DNA of 64,000 nt from the NCBI GenBank assembly GCA_963763855.1, contig CAVXPU010000005.1, positions 1,612,001-1,676,000 of the forward strand, written 5' to 3'. Position 1 is the stretch's first letter; each line of letters opens with the position of its first letter. The notes beneath the pieces were generated by a model. The model did not search any database. It was not told the origin of the DNA and was given only the letters and a program-made list of their open reading frames with translations. This document shows, one piece after another, positions 44,738 to 52,380 of this stretch. Source of the DNA: JAIBCC01 sp963763855. GTDB taxonomy: Bacteria; Acidobacteriota; Blastocatellia; Pyrinomonadales; Pyrinomonadaceae. Both the position numbers and the translations under genes were made by a program.

Positions 44738-45310
44738 ATGAAAATAACATCCGCCGAATTTACGAAAAGTGCTTTTAATAAATCGCATTGGACTACTGAT
44801 GGTCGTCTGGAAATATCTTTTCTAGGTCGTTCAAACGTTGGAAAATCGAGTCTTATAAATTCTTTATTGAGTAGAAAAGGTTTGGCACGCACATCAAATA
44901 CACCAGGCAGAACTCAAAGCATCAACTTTTTTTTGATCAATGATAAATATTATTTTGTGGATTTGCCTGGGTACGGCTACGCACGGGTTTCAAAGACAAT
45001 GCGGCATGATTGGGGTTTAATGGCTGAAGAATATTTGGCTCAGAGAAATGAGTTGAAGCTTTGTATTCAATTGATAGATTCGCGGCATTTGCCTACAGAA
45101 CTTGACCGGCAGCTCAATGAATGGCTTATTTACAATGAGAAACCGCATATTGTTGTCGCAACCAAAGCAGACAAATTGTCAAAAATAAAGCTTAAAAAAA
45201 GCATTCTCGAGATAGGAAAGATTTTTCATGAAAGCAGAGTGATTGCTTATTCAGCCACCACCGGACAGGGTAAAGATGATGTTTGGCGGGAAATTGAAAA
45301 TGCATTGTGA
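44738..45310 (+). CDS. engB: Ribosome-biogenesis GTP-binding protein EngB/YsxC
   Basis: An essential small GTPase for assembly of the 50S subunit. The G1 motif GRSNVGKSSL, the G2/G3 region (TPGRTQSINFF, DLPGYGYA), the G4 motif TKADK and G5-like AYSATTGQGKDD are all present. 190 aa is normal. The gene lies after lon, separated by a hairpin. Confidence 0.95.
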   Translation: MKITSAEFTKSAFNKSHWTTDGRLEISFLGRSNVGKSSLINSLLSRKGLARTSNTPGRTQSINFFLINDKYYFVDLPGYGYARVSKTMRHDWGLMAEEYLAQRNELKLCIQLIDSRHLPTELDRQLNEWLIYNEKPHIVVATKADKLSKIKLKKSILEIGKIFHESRVIAYSATTGQGKDDVWREIENAL

Positions 45311-45333
45311 TTAGAAATATATTATTTTAGGGT

Positions 45334-45398
45334 TGCTTTCTCAGTTTAAATTGAGTAATAATTGAATATCTCAGAAAACTCAGGATTTTGAGAAAGCA
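45334..45398 (+). other. Large inverted repeat in the engB-rho intergenic region
   Basis: TGCTTTCTCA at 45334-45343 pairs perfectly with TGAGAAAGCA at 45389-45398, enclosing 45 bases that hold further short repeats (CTCAG / TTGAG). No long T-run follows, so it is not a classical terminator. It lies within the 273-base region between the engB stop and rho. It may be an RNA structure in the engB 3' end or rho leader. The rest of the region shows no gene. Confidence 0.4.
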
Positions 45399-45583
45399 CT
45401 AGGGCTTAGGTCAATTGCACCCCTACGGAACTTTCCATATTTTCTCCACGAGATAAAGCATATCTTAAAATAAGTAATGATGATGGCTTTAATCGTGTCC
45501 AATAGAAACGTAAAGTACTGAAATTACAACATTTAAATACATCAACAAGTTTTTCCTATTAATAAATCAAACGGACAAAAAGA

Positions 45584-46993
45584 ATGGCAACCAAGACTAC
45601 TCGTAGCAAGACTACAAAGAAAACTAACGCCGAAGAAAATGGCTCGGAAACTTCAACCGTAGAAATTTCAGCGGCAGACGAAGATAATAAAGCTACAAAA
45701 CCAGATAATAAACAGAATACGAAGGTTTTTGACACCAGTGAAACTCTCAATTTGGCATCTTTGAAAGATATGTCTATCTCTGAATTAACGGCTATCGCAA
45801 AGGGGATGGAAATTGAGGGAGCAACCGGAATGCGTAAGCAGGAATTAATATTCAAGGTTCTGGCTGCTCAAACGGAGAAAAGCGGGCTCATTTTTTCTGA
45901 AGGTGTTTTAGAAACTCTACCGGATGGTTTCGGCTTCCTCAGGGCACCTGAATATAATTATTTGCCGGGTCCGGATGATATTTATGTTTCTCCTTCGCAG
46001 ATTCGTAAGTTTGATTTGCGTACGGGCGATACGGTTTCCGGGCAGATTCGTCCACCAAAAGAAGGGGAAAGATATTTTGCTTTAATCAAGGTTGAAGCTA
46101 TCAATTTTGAAGCCCCGGAACATGCTCGCGAAAAAGTTTTCTTTGATAATCTGACGCCTCTTTACCCAGAAGAGCAATTGAAAATGGAGATTAATCCGGA
46201 TTTCATTGCGGCACGCGTAATTGACCTTGTAACGCCGATTGGTAAAGGACAACGTGCGTTGATCGTTGCTCCGCCACGAACCGGTAAAACGATGCTTTTG
46301 CAGACAATTGCGAATTCGATTACGACAAATCATCCGGAAGTTACGTTGATTGTTTTGTTGATTGACGAACGCCCGGAAGAAGTTACAGATATGCAACGCT
46401 CGGTTAGAGGCGAAGTGATTTCGTCAACTTTCGATGAACCACCTACTCGTCACGTTCAAGTAGCTGATATGGTTATTGAAAAAGCGAAACGTTTGGTCGA
46501 ACATAAACGCGATGTTGTTATTCTTCTTGATTCGATTACGCGTCTGGCGAGAGCACATAACGCGGTCGTTCCCCCGAGTGGTAAGATTCTTTCCGGTGGT
46601 ATCGATTCAAACGCTTTGCAACGTCCAAAACGTTTCTTTGGTGCGGCTCGAAACATCGAAGAAGGCGGAAGTTTAACGATTATCGCTACCGCTTTGATCG
46701 ATACAGGCTCTCGTATGGACGACGTAATCTTTGAAGAATTCAAAGGAACAGGTAACTCCGAAATTCATCTCGATAGAAGACTTTCAGACAAACGTTTGTT
46801 CCCGGCGATTGATCTTCAACGCTCAGGTACACGTAAGGAAGAATTGCTCATTTCTAAAGAAGATTTAAATAGAATTTGGGTTATGCGTCGGGTTTTGAAT
46901 CCGCTTTCACCTGTTGAACAGATGGAAGTTGTGCTTGAAAGACTCGGCAAAACAAAATCAAATGCTGAGTTTTTAGCCTCAATGCAAAGCTAA
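45584..46993 (+). CDS. rho: Transcription termination factor Rho
   Basis: Rho is the hexameric RNA-dependent helicase for factor-dependent termination. After a charged N-terminal extension of about 60 residues comes the Rho N-domain (LKDMSISELTAIAKGMEIEG), then the cold-shock-like RNA-binding domain (LETLPDGFGFLR, YVSPSQIRKFDLRTGD). The ATPase carries Walker A APPRTGKT and Walker B VVILLDSITRLARA. Length is 469 aa. Rho is commonly autoregulated through its leader, and the large inverted repeat upstream is consistent with a structured leader. Confidence 0.97.
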   Translation: MATKTTRSKTTKKTNAEENGSETSTVEISAADEDNKATKPDNKQNTKVFDTSETLNLASLKDMSISELTAIAKGMEIEGATGMRKQELIFKVLAAQTEKSGLIFSEGVLETLPDGFGFLRAPEYNYLPGPDDIYVSPSQIRKFDLRTGDTVSGQIRPPKEGERYFALIKVEAINFEAPEHAREKVFFDNLTPLYPEEQLKMEINPDFIAARVIDLVTPIGKGQRALIVAPPRTGKTMLLQTIANSITTNHPEVTLIVLLIDERPEEVTDMQRSVRGEVISSTFDEPPTRHVQVADMVIEKAKRLVEHKRDVVILLDSITRLARAHNAVVPPSGKILSGGIDSNALQRPKRFFGAARNIEEGGSLTIIATALIDTGSRMDDVIFEEFKGTGNSEIHLDRRLSDKRLFPAIDLQRSGTRKEELLISKEDLNRIWVMRRVLNPLSPVEQMEVVLERLGKTKSNAEFLASMQS

Positions 46994-47082
46994 ATTTTTT
47001 TCAAATCATAAATAGTCAATCGTGAATGGAATCGCTATAATGTTTAGTGTTCTTCTATTCACGATTTTTCTTTGAGCAATAA

Positions 47083-48504
47083 ATGCGAGTTGCGGTTATT
47101 TCTGCGGAAGCAGTTCCATATTCAAAAACCGGAGGTTTGGGCGATGTCGCAGGGGCATTGCCAAAAGCTTTACGTCAGATTGGACAAGACGCATTCTTAA
47201 TCACGCCTTGTTATTGGCAAACCAAGGCGGAACATCTTTGGCGAACTGCGATTGATGATTTACCAGTTGAATGGCGTGGAGGAATTTATCACGCTAAGGT
47301 TTTCTACTCAGAAGCAAATGGTTCACCGACCTTTTTGATTGATGCTCCATCTTATTTTCATCGTGATTCAATTTACGGGTACAATGAGGACTACGAAAGA
47401 TTTGCTTTCTTTAATCACGCCGCAATTACTCTGATTAAAACATTTGGCTCGCCTCCTGATATTGTTCATTTAAATGATTGGCATACGGGTTTTGCGGCGG
47501 TAGAAATTGCACATTTACGTTTCTGGGATTCCTATTGGAAAAACACTCGAACGGTTTTCTCGGTTCATAATTTGGCTTACCAAGGAATATTTGATTCAGG
47601 TGAACTATGGAAGCTTGGCTTTTCAAGCGATTTCGAGCGAAATGCTTTTATGTTCAATGGTGCCGCTTCGGCAATGAAAGCAGGACTTGCTGTTTCTGAT
47701 ATGCTTTCGACCGTTTCGCAAACTTATGGTTACGAAATGCAAACTTTTGAAAATGGCTACGGGCTTGATTGGTTGCTTCGGCAGCGTTCAAATAGCCTGT
47801 ACGGAATCGTTAATGGAGTCGATTATGATGTTTGGAATCCTGAAACTGATGTGGAAATTCCGCATCATTTCAATAAATTTGACTTAAACGGCAAACGTGA
47901 AAACAAGCGTGCTTTGCTCGAAAAATTTGAGTTGCCAATCGATTTAGACAGACCGATTTTTGCGACAGTCACGAGATTTACTTCGCAGAAAGGCATCGAA
48001 TTGATCCAGCAAGTTTCGTGGGATATTTTGGATACGGGAGCATATCTGATTTCTCTTGGTTCGGGAGATAAAAGTTATGAAGATTTCTTCCAAAAATTGA
48101 GAAATACTGTTCCTGGTCAAGTTGGGAATTATACAGGTTATAACGAATCTTTAGCACATTTAATCGAAGCCGGGGCAGATATGTTTTTGATGCCATCACG
48201 CTTTGAGCCATGCGGTTTAAACCAAATGTATTCATTACGTTATGGCACAATTCCAATCGTCAGGGCTGTTGGTGGTTTGGATGATACAGTACACGAATTT
48301 GACGCACTCAATGGAACAGGAAACGGATTTAAGTTTAAGGAATTTCGAGCTGACAAATTTTTAGAGAAAATTTACGAAGCATTGTTAGCTTATGCAGATG
48401 AGGAACTTTGGGCAAAGCTGCAATGGAATGGCATGAGCGAAGATAATTCTTGGGAAAATGCAGCACGAAAATACGTTCAACTTTACCAATTAGCGAAAAG
48501 ATGA
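47083..48504 (+). CDS. glgA: Glycogen synthase (ADP-glucose type)
   Basis: GlgA adds glucose from ADP-glucose to a growing alpha-1,4-glucan. The ADP-glucose binding motif KTGGLGDVAGALP is at residues 15-27, the GT5 N-domain phrase HLNDWHTGF is present, and the C-terminal domain has SRFEPCGLNQMYSLRYG with the catalytic Glu. 473 aa is normal. No other glycogen genes are adjacent. Confidence 0.94.
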   Translation: MRVAVISAEAVPYSKTGGLGDVAGALPKALRQIGQDAFLITPCYWQTKAEHLWRTAIDDLPVEWRGGIYHAKVFYSEANGSPTFLIDAPSYFHRDSIYGYNEDYERFAFFNHAAITLIKTFGSPPDIVHLNDWHTGFAAVEIAHLRFWDSYWKNTRTVFSVHNLAYQGIFDSGELWKLGFSSDFERNAFMFNGAASAMKAGLAVSDMLSTVSQTYGYEMQTFENGYGLDWLLRQRSNSLYGIVNGVDYDVWNPETDVEIPHHFNKFDLNGKRENKRALLEKFELPIDLDRPIFATVTRFTSQKGIELIQQVSWDILDTGAYLISLGSGDKSYEDFFQKLRNTVPGQVGNYTGYNESLAHLIEAGADMFLMPSRFEPCGLNQMYSLRYGTIPIVRAVGGLDDTVHEFDALNGTGNGFKFKEFRADKFLEKIYEALLAYADEELWAKLQWNGMSEDNSWENAARKYVQLYQLAKR

Positions 48505-48581
48505 CTCAAAGTTTAGTTTGGTTTTAGCAATCATCAACACCTTGCGTTGCCAGATAATAGAAATTGCAAACTAATTGCCAT

Positions 48582-49136
48582 ATGTTTTTTTCTTACAAAG
48601 TTGATAACGAAATTACGTTAAAAGAACCGACAGAATCTTATGCGGCTGAGTTTAGTAAGGGCGTAGTTGAAGATTATGAATATTTGAGCGAATTTTGCTC
48701 GTTTCCAACGGTGACAAGAACCGAAACTGAGGCAAATAAATTACTGGCTGAATATCGAGAAGTAAATAAAACCTTAAATGGATTGCATTCTTTAATTATA
48801 GTTGAAAATAAATTGGCGGGAGCCTTTCACTTAAATAGGTTTGATTTTTTTAATAGCACTACGGACTTTGGTTACTGGCTATTCTCAAAATATCAAGGCA
48901 GAGGAATTATTACTCGTTGTTGCGAAGCGATGTTAGAGTATTCATTCAACGAATTACGATTTAATCGAATTGAAATTAAATGTGCAGCGGATAATCTTAA
49001 AAGTCAGATAATCCCAAACAAATTAGGTTTTCAAAAAGAAGGAGTTTTGCGACAAAATGAATGGGTTAACCAAAGATTTTCAGACTCAATTTTGTTTTCA
49101 ATGTTAAGAGAAGATTGGACTAAAAAAATTAAGTAA
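48582..49136 (+). CDS. GNAT-family acetyltransferase (RimJ/RimL-like)
   Basis: A 184-aa protein with the GNAT pattern of ribosomal-protein N-acetyltransferases: FGYWLFSKYQGRGIITRCCEAMLEYSF contains the acetyl-CoA pyrophosphate loop (QGRGII), and NRIEIKCAADNLKSQIIPNKLGFQKEGVLRQNEW is typical of RimJ/RimL. The frame is open to TTG 48564, but ATG 48582 gives the usual N-terminus. The substrate is unknown. It ends 4 bases before purA, so the two may be co-transcribed. Confidence 0.85.
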   Translation: MFFSYKVDNEITLKEPTESYAAEFSKGVVEDYEYLSEFCSFPTVTRTETEANKLLAEYREVNKTLNGLHSLIIVENKLAGAFHLNRFDFFNSTTDFGYWLFSKYQGRGIITRCCEAMLEYSFNELRFNRIEIKCAADNLKSQIIPNKLGFQKEGVLRQNEWVNQRFSDSILFSMLREDWTKKIK

Positions 49137-49140
49137 AATT

Positions 49141-50451
49141 ATGATTATTGTAATTATTGGAGCTCAATGGGGCGATGAAGGAAAGGGAAAAGTAGTTGAT
49201 TTATTAGCGGATCGGTTCGATATTGTTGCCCGTTATCAGGGCGGACACAATGCCGGGCATTCAGTCTATGTTGGCGATAAAGCATTTGTTTTGAGGCTTT
49301 TGCCTTCGGGAATTATTCATGAAGAATCAACCTGTGTGCTTGGAAATGGAATGGTTATTGACCCAAAAGCGTTTTTCGAGGAAGTTGATCAAATGATCGA
49401 ACAAGGAATTTCTATCACACCCGATAGACTTAAAGTTTCGAGCAGAGCTCATTTGATTATGCCGTACCACCGGGTTCTTGATCATACCAGCGAAGAACGA
49501 TTGGGTAACGAAAAAGTTGGAACAACGTTGAGGGGAATTGGTCCCGCGTACGAAGATAAGGTTGGAAGACGGGGAATTCGAGTTTCCGATGCTCTTGATA
49601 AAGCGGTTTTGAAAGCTAGAATTGAGAGAGGATTAGAGGAAGCAAATCGCGTTATCGTTATGTACGGACGCGAACCGCTTCGTTCTGATGAAATTTTTGA
49701 AGAAATCTCTGTATTAGCTGATCGCCTCGCACCTTTTGTTGCCGATACAACAACATTTCTGACAAAAAACATCAAAGCCGGCAAAAAAATATTACTCGAA
49801 GGAGCTCAAGCAACACTTTTAGATATTGACCACGGAACATATCCCTATGTTACATCGTCGAATCCGACAGCTGGCGGTGCCGCAGTTGGAGCCGGCATTC
49901 CGCCGCATTCAATTTCAGGAGTTTTGGGGATTGTGCGAACTTATACAACACGTGTTGGCGAAGGACCGTTTCCAACTGAAATGCTTGATTCTGAAGAGCA
50001 TCTGGCACATTTAATCAGGGAAAGAGGTAACGAATACGGGTCTGTTACAAAGCGTCCAAGACGGTGCGGATGGTTTGATGCTTTTGCGACCCAATACGCC
50101 GCAAATCTGAACGGATTTAATTCGGTTGCCTTAACAAAATTGGATGTTTTAGATGAATTAGACGAAATCAAAGTTTGTGTTGGTTATAAAATTGACGGCA
50201 AAGAAATTGATTATTTTCCCGCTACAACTTCAGAATTAAAAAGCGTAGAACCTATTTATGAAACTCTCCAAGGCTGGAAATCTTCAACAGTTGGCGTGAC
50301 AAAACTCGAAAATCTGCCCGCGAAAGCTCGTGAATATGTTGATTTTCTCTCAAATTCAATCGGTGTTGAAATTGGCTTGATCTCTACAGGTCCGGAAAGA
50401 GATCAAACAATAATTCTAGAGGATTCAGTAATGGAAAGTTGGTTTAAGTAG
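49141..50451 (+). CDS. purA: Adenylosuccinate synthetase
   Basis: PurA converts IMP and aspartate to adenylosuccinate with GTP in AMP synthesis. It starts with the GTP-binding motif GAQWGDEGKGK and has the second signature VGTTLRGIGPAYEDK with catalytic residues. The later phrases QATLLDIDHGTYPYVTSSNP and VTKRPRRCGWFDA complete the pattern. 436 aa is normal. The gene precedes the tRNA-Lys gene. Confidence 0.97.
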   Translation: MIIVIIGAQWGDEGKGKVVDLLADRFDIVARYQGGHNAGHSVYVGDKAFVLRLLPSGIIHEESTCVLGNGMVIDPKAFFEEVDQMIEQGISITPDRLKVSSRAHLIMPYHRVLDHTSEERLGNEKVGTTLRGIGPAYEDKVGRRGIRVSDALDKAVLKARIERGLEEANRVIVMYGREPLRSDEIFEEISVLADRLAPFVADTTTFLTKNIKAGKKILLEGAQATLLDIDHGTYPYVTSSNPTAGGAAVGAGIPPHSISGVLGIVRTYTTRVGEGPFPTEMLDSEEHLAHLIRERGNEYGSVTKRPRRCGWFDAFATQYAANLNGFNSVALTKLDVLDELDEIKVCVGYKIDGKEIDYFPATTSELKSVEPIYETLQGWKSSTVGVTKLENLPAKAREYVDFLSNSIGVEIGLISTGPERDQTIILEDSVMESWFK

Positions 50452-50460
50452 TTTTTGGAC

Positions 50461-50488
50461 TTGATTTTCTTTTAGAAGTTGCTAAAAT
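50461..50488 (+). promoter_or_regulatory. Possible promoter of tRNA-Lys
   Basis: TTGATT (50461-50466) and TAAAAT (50483-50488) are 16 bases apart, close to the sigma-70 consensus, about 33 bases before the tRNA 5' end. Confidence 0.4.
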
Positions 50489-50521
50489 CTACAATTTCGT
50501 TGGCATAAAGCTAACGGGTGT

Positions 50522-50594
50522 GGTCCGATAGCTCAGTCGGTAGAGCAAATGGCTTTTAACCATTGGGTCGAAGGTTCGAGTCCTTCTCGGATCA
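50522..50594 (+). tRNA. tRNA-Lys (anticodon UUU)
   Basis: A complete 73-nt cloverleaf. Acceptor arms GGTCCGA and TCGGATC pair (one G-U). The D-arm has AGCTCAGTCGGTAGAGC. The anticodon stem AATGG/CCATT holds the loop CTTTTAA with anticodon TTT. The T-arm loop is GGTTCGAGTCC. The CCA end is not encoded. The anticodon-to-3' part is duplicated exactly at 52254-52301, showing that a mobile element inserted here and left the gene intact. Confidence 0.96.
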
Positions 50595-50600
50595 CTATTA
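50553..50600 (+). repeat. attL: 48-bp direct repeat within tRNA-Lys
   Basis: The 48 bases from the anticodon loop through the tRNA 3' end and 6 bases beyond are identical to 52254-52301. Flanking bases differ on both sides (G/A before, T/A after). This is the left attachment site of the small element. Confidence 0.9.
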
Positions 50601-50610
50601 TTATTGGAAA

Positions 50611-50645
50611 GAAAGGGCAAGTTTATCGCTTGTCCTTTCTTGTTG
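50611..50645 (+). terminator. Terminator after tRNA-Lys, inside the element
   Basis: Arms GAAAGGGCAAG and CTTGTCCTTTC (one G-U pair) flank a 7-base loop TTTATCG and are followed by TTGTTG. It lies right after attL, so the element brings its own terminator for the tRNA. Confidence 0.75.
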
Positions 50646-50671
50646 AAATTTTTAAGCGAATTCCTTCAAAT

Positions 50672-50851
50672 CTAATCCAGATTATCTACAATTACCTTAA
50701 CTATTATGTTAATAAAAATTCTCCAAAGTAACCGTTGTAAAAATGGACTACACGTTTTAACCAAGCTATAAAATTCCTTTTTATATTTCATCTTTCTCGT
50801 TAAGTCTAAAATTTCGCTTACTTCTTTTACTGTTAATAATTTTTGTGTCAT
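50672..50851 (-). CDS. Short HTH/excisionase-like fragment
   Basis: A 59-codon frame from ATG 50851. The N-terminus MTQKLLTVKEVSEILDLTRK matches the first helices of excisionase-type (HTH_17) DNA-binding proteins, but the expected second half of the motif is missing. The rest (FLQRLLWRIFINIIVKVIV) is unrelated and hydrophobic. It is probably the surviving 5' end of a longer gene. It begins 3 bases after the stop of the neighbouring HTH gene on the same strand, with a GAGGGTAAAA ribosome site. Confidence 0.45.
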   Translation of the reverse strand: MTQKLLTVKEVSEILDLTRKMKYKKEFYSLVKTCSPFLQRLLWRIFINIIVKVIVDNLD

Positions 50852-50854
50852 TTT

Positions 50855-51040
50855 TTACCCTCGCTTCAAATAGTTCTGTAGATCGTCGTTCAAAATCAAA
50901 ACTCGCCGTCCGACACGGCGGCATTTCAAATTGCCCGAGCGAATTTCATTCCGAATAAATGCTTTCGATAGCGTTGTTTGTACCGCCACGTCTTCAACCG
51001 AATAAGCCATTTTTTGATTTTCCGTAATAGTTTTAGCCAT
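50855..51040 (-). CDS. Helix-turn-helix excisionase-like protein
   Basis: A 61-aa protein with the compact HTH_17 pattern: MAYSVEDVAVQTTLSKAFIRNEIRSGNLKCRRVGRRVLI. This is the wing-and-helix fold of phage excisionases and small repressors. It probably controls integration or expression of the element. It has a TAAGGAGTG-type ribosome site (reverse of CACTCCTTA near 51050) before ATG 51040. It is divergent from the 272-aa gene. Confidence 0.8.
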   Translation of the reverse strand: MAKTITENQKMAYSVEDVAVQTTLSKAFIRNEIRSGNLKCRRVGRRVLILNDDLQNYLKRG

Positions 51041-51190
51041 TTAAGTTCACTCCTTATTTACAATCTTCTTTTTCATCTGTATATTCTTTATGATTGTATG
51101 TCTCTAGATTCTATTCAGTATTCTTCGAAAGTAAAGGATATTTTTCAATCACAATGAAGAACACACAAAGGTAAAAATAAAATTGTAAAA

Positions 51191-52009
51191 ATGGTAAAAA
51201 AGTATCGGAAGAAAAGTGAATGTCCTGAAGAAGTAGACTTATTTATAACACTAACTAATATGATTCCGCTTGAAGTAAAAATGCCTGACATCTTTAAAAT
51301 AGTAATCAGAAAGAATGACTTCATTAAACGAGAATTTGAAAAGAGAGCAATTGAGAATAAACTATCCGTTCTACACAATGTTCGCAATTTCCCACGTTTG
51401 ATAATCTTTTACGATTACGCTTTTGAAAGTGCATACAATTTCGAAAAAACCAATCCCGAAAAATCGCCGAGTTTGGATTTTTTTACATCTAATGATTGGT
51501 TTAAAGATAATGATTTAACTCTAAGACGGGCATTGATTGCGTGTTTAAAAAAACTGCCGCTTGATTTTTTCAAAGCGGTAGCTATTAATATGGATATGCC
51601 GCAACTTACTTTAAGTTCTCTAAAGAATCTTGACCATACTGAAATTGGAAAAATAGTGGCGATTTACGATTATGTTAGGGAAATAAGAACTGGAATGATC
51701 TCTTTAGTGACAAGTCTTACGAGTTCTCGAGAACAACCATCCGTGCAACGCAATTATTTTCCCGTCTCCATTCCGGCAAAAGCGGATATAGATGAAGACG
51801 GCAATCTTCATTTAACAGGCGTTGCGGGACAAATAGGGAAGTTTGACCACAATCGACTTAGATTATGTCAAATGTGTAGATTAGTCTTTTGGGAAAAGAG
51901 GTCTGGTTCCAAAACTTGTGGCAAAAAAAAGTGTGTTGACGGATTTCAAAATAACCTAAAAAAAGACAAGAAATCGGTAAGATTTAACGAAATGTCAAAG
52001 CAAGAATAG
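51191..52009 (+). CDS. Element-borne protein with a C-terminal four-Cys zinc-finger-like motif
   Basis: A 272-aa protein of unknown role. Residues 1-200 are mostly helical with no recognised motif. The C-terminal section RLRLCQMCRLVFWEKRSGS plus KTCGKKKCVDGF places Cys226, Cys229, Cys243 and Cys248 in a C-x2-C-x13-C-x4-C order, resembling the CGNR-type zinc fingers of some DNA-binding proteins. The tail is highly basic. It sits between the HTH genes and the integrase stub, whose ATG follows 13 bases after its stop. It could be an accessory recombination or regulatory factor or simply cargo. Confidence 0.65.
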   Translation: MVKKYRKKSECPEEVDLFITLTNMIPLEVKMPDIFKIVIRKNDFIKREFEKRAIENKLSVLHNVRNFPRLIIFYDYAFESAYNFEKTNPEKSPSLDFFTSNDWFKDNDLTLRRALIACLKKLPLDFFKAVAINMDMPQLTLSSLKNLDHTEIGKIVAIYDYVREIRTGMISLVTSLTSSREQPSVQRNYFPVSIPAKADIDEDGNLHLTGVAGQIGKFDHNRLRLCQMCRLVFWEKRSGSKTCGKKKCVDGFQNNLKKDKKSVRFNEMSKQE

Positions 52010-52022
52010 AGGGAAAAGAAAA

Positions 52023-52061
52023 ATGAGCGTCTATAAACGTCAAAACAGCAAATGCTATTAA
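52023..52061 (+). pseudogene. Integrase remnant (first 12 codons only)
   Basis: ATG at 52023 follows an AGAGGG ribosome site by about 9 bases. The peptide MSVYKRQNSKCY matches the start of phage-type tyrosine recombinases, which often read MSVYKR.NSK.W as part of the arm-binding domain. TAA ends it after 12 codons, and no catalytic Arg-His-Arg-Tyr region follows. In the next 190 bases another frame is open (for example TPSQFDSFAENHVK), which may be the old C-terminus. This points to an internal deletion of the integrase. Confidence 0.55.
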
Positions 52062-52253
52062 ATAAAGCTCACTCCTTCTCAGTTTGATTCTTTTGCGGAG
52101 AATCACGTTAAAACTTTTGTGTGCCTAGTGTGTACCAACTCTGCCAAAATCATCAAAACTCAATGAAACTATTATAAACTGAAATTGACAAAAAGGCATA
52201 AAATAAGGCACACAAGGAAACTTAAATGAAGTAAATAAACCTACTTGCCAAGA
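52062..52253. other. Integrase-deletion scar and arm region before attR
   Basis: About 190 bases hold no intact gene. GTGTGCCT (near 52120) and AGGCACAC (near 52214) form an 8-bp inverted repeat, the kind of site a recombinase arm domain might bind. This is only suggestive. Confidence 0.3.
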
Positions 52254-52301
52254 CTTTTAACCATTGGGTCGAAGGTTCGAGTCCTTCTCGGATCACTATT
52301 A
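52254..52301 (+). repeat. attR: 48-bp copy of the tRNA-Lys 3' part
   Basis: Identical to 50553-50600. It is a tRNA fragment lacking the acceptor 5' strand and D-arm, so it is not a functional gene. Confidence 0.9.
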
Positions 52302-52314
52302 ATATCAAACATTT

Positions 52315-52340
52315 AAGGCGAGTTTATCCTCGTCTTTTTT
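52315..52340 (+). terminator. Original terminator of tRNA-Lys, now beyond the element
   Basis: Arms AAGGCGAG and CTCGTCTT (one G-U) enclose the loop TTTATC and are followed by TTTTTT. The spacing from the attR repeat resembles that of the terminator after attL, which suggests it served the tRNA before insertion. Confidence 0.7.
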
Positions 52341-52380
52341 GTTGCCCCAAAAACATGAAATCTTTTTGGCATTCGGCAAA

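Larger units (their letters stand above)
50553..52301. mobile_element. Small tRNA-Lys-integrated element with a truncated integrase
   Basis: A region of about 1.7 kb bounded by the 48-bp repeats, the classic mark of tyrosine-recombinase insertion into a tRNA 3' end. It carries two HTH-type small genes on the minus strand, a 272-aa Cys-cluster protein on the plus strand, and a 12-codon integrase N-terminus beside the right repeat. No complete integrase is present, so it looks like a deletion remnant that cannot move by itself. The tRNA remains functional because the element supplied the 3' half. Confidence 0.85.

Noticed and set aside
50522..50594. tRNA-Lys inactivated by the element
   Set aside because: The cloverleaf is complete and pairs correctly, so the insertion restored the 3' half.
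52254..52301. A second tRNA-Lys gene
   Set aside because: Only the anticodon-to-3' part is present; there is no acceptor 5' strand or D-arm.
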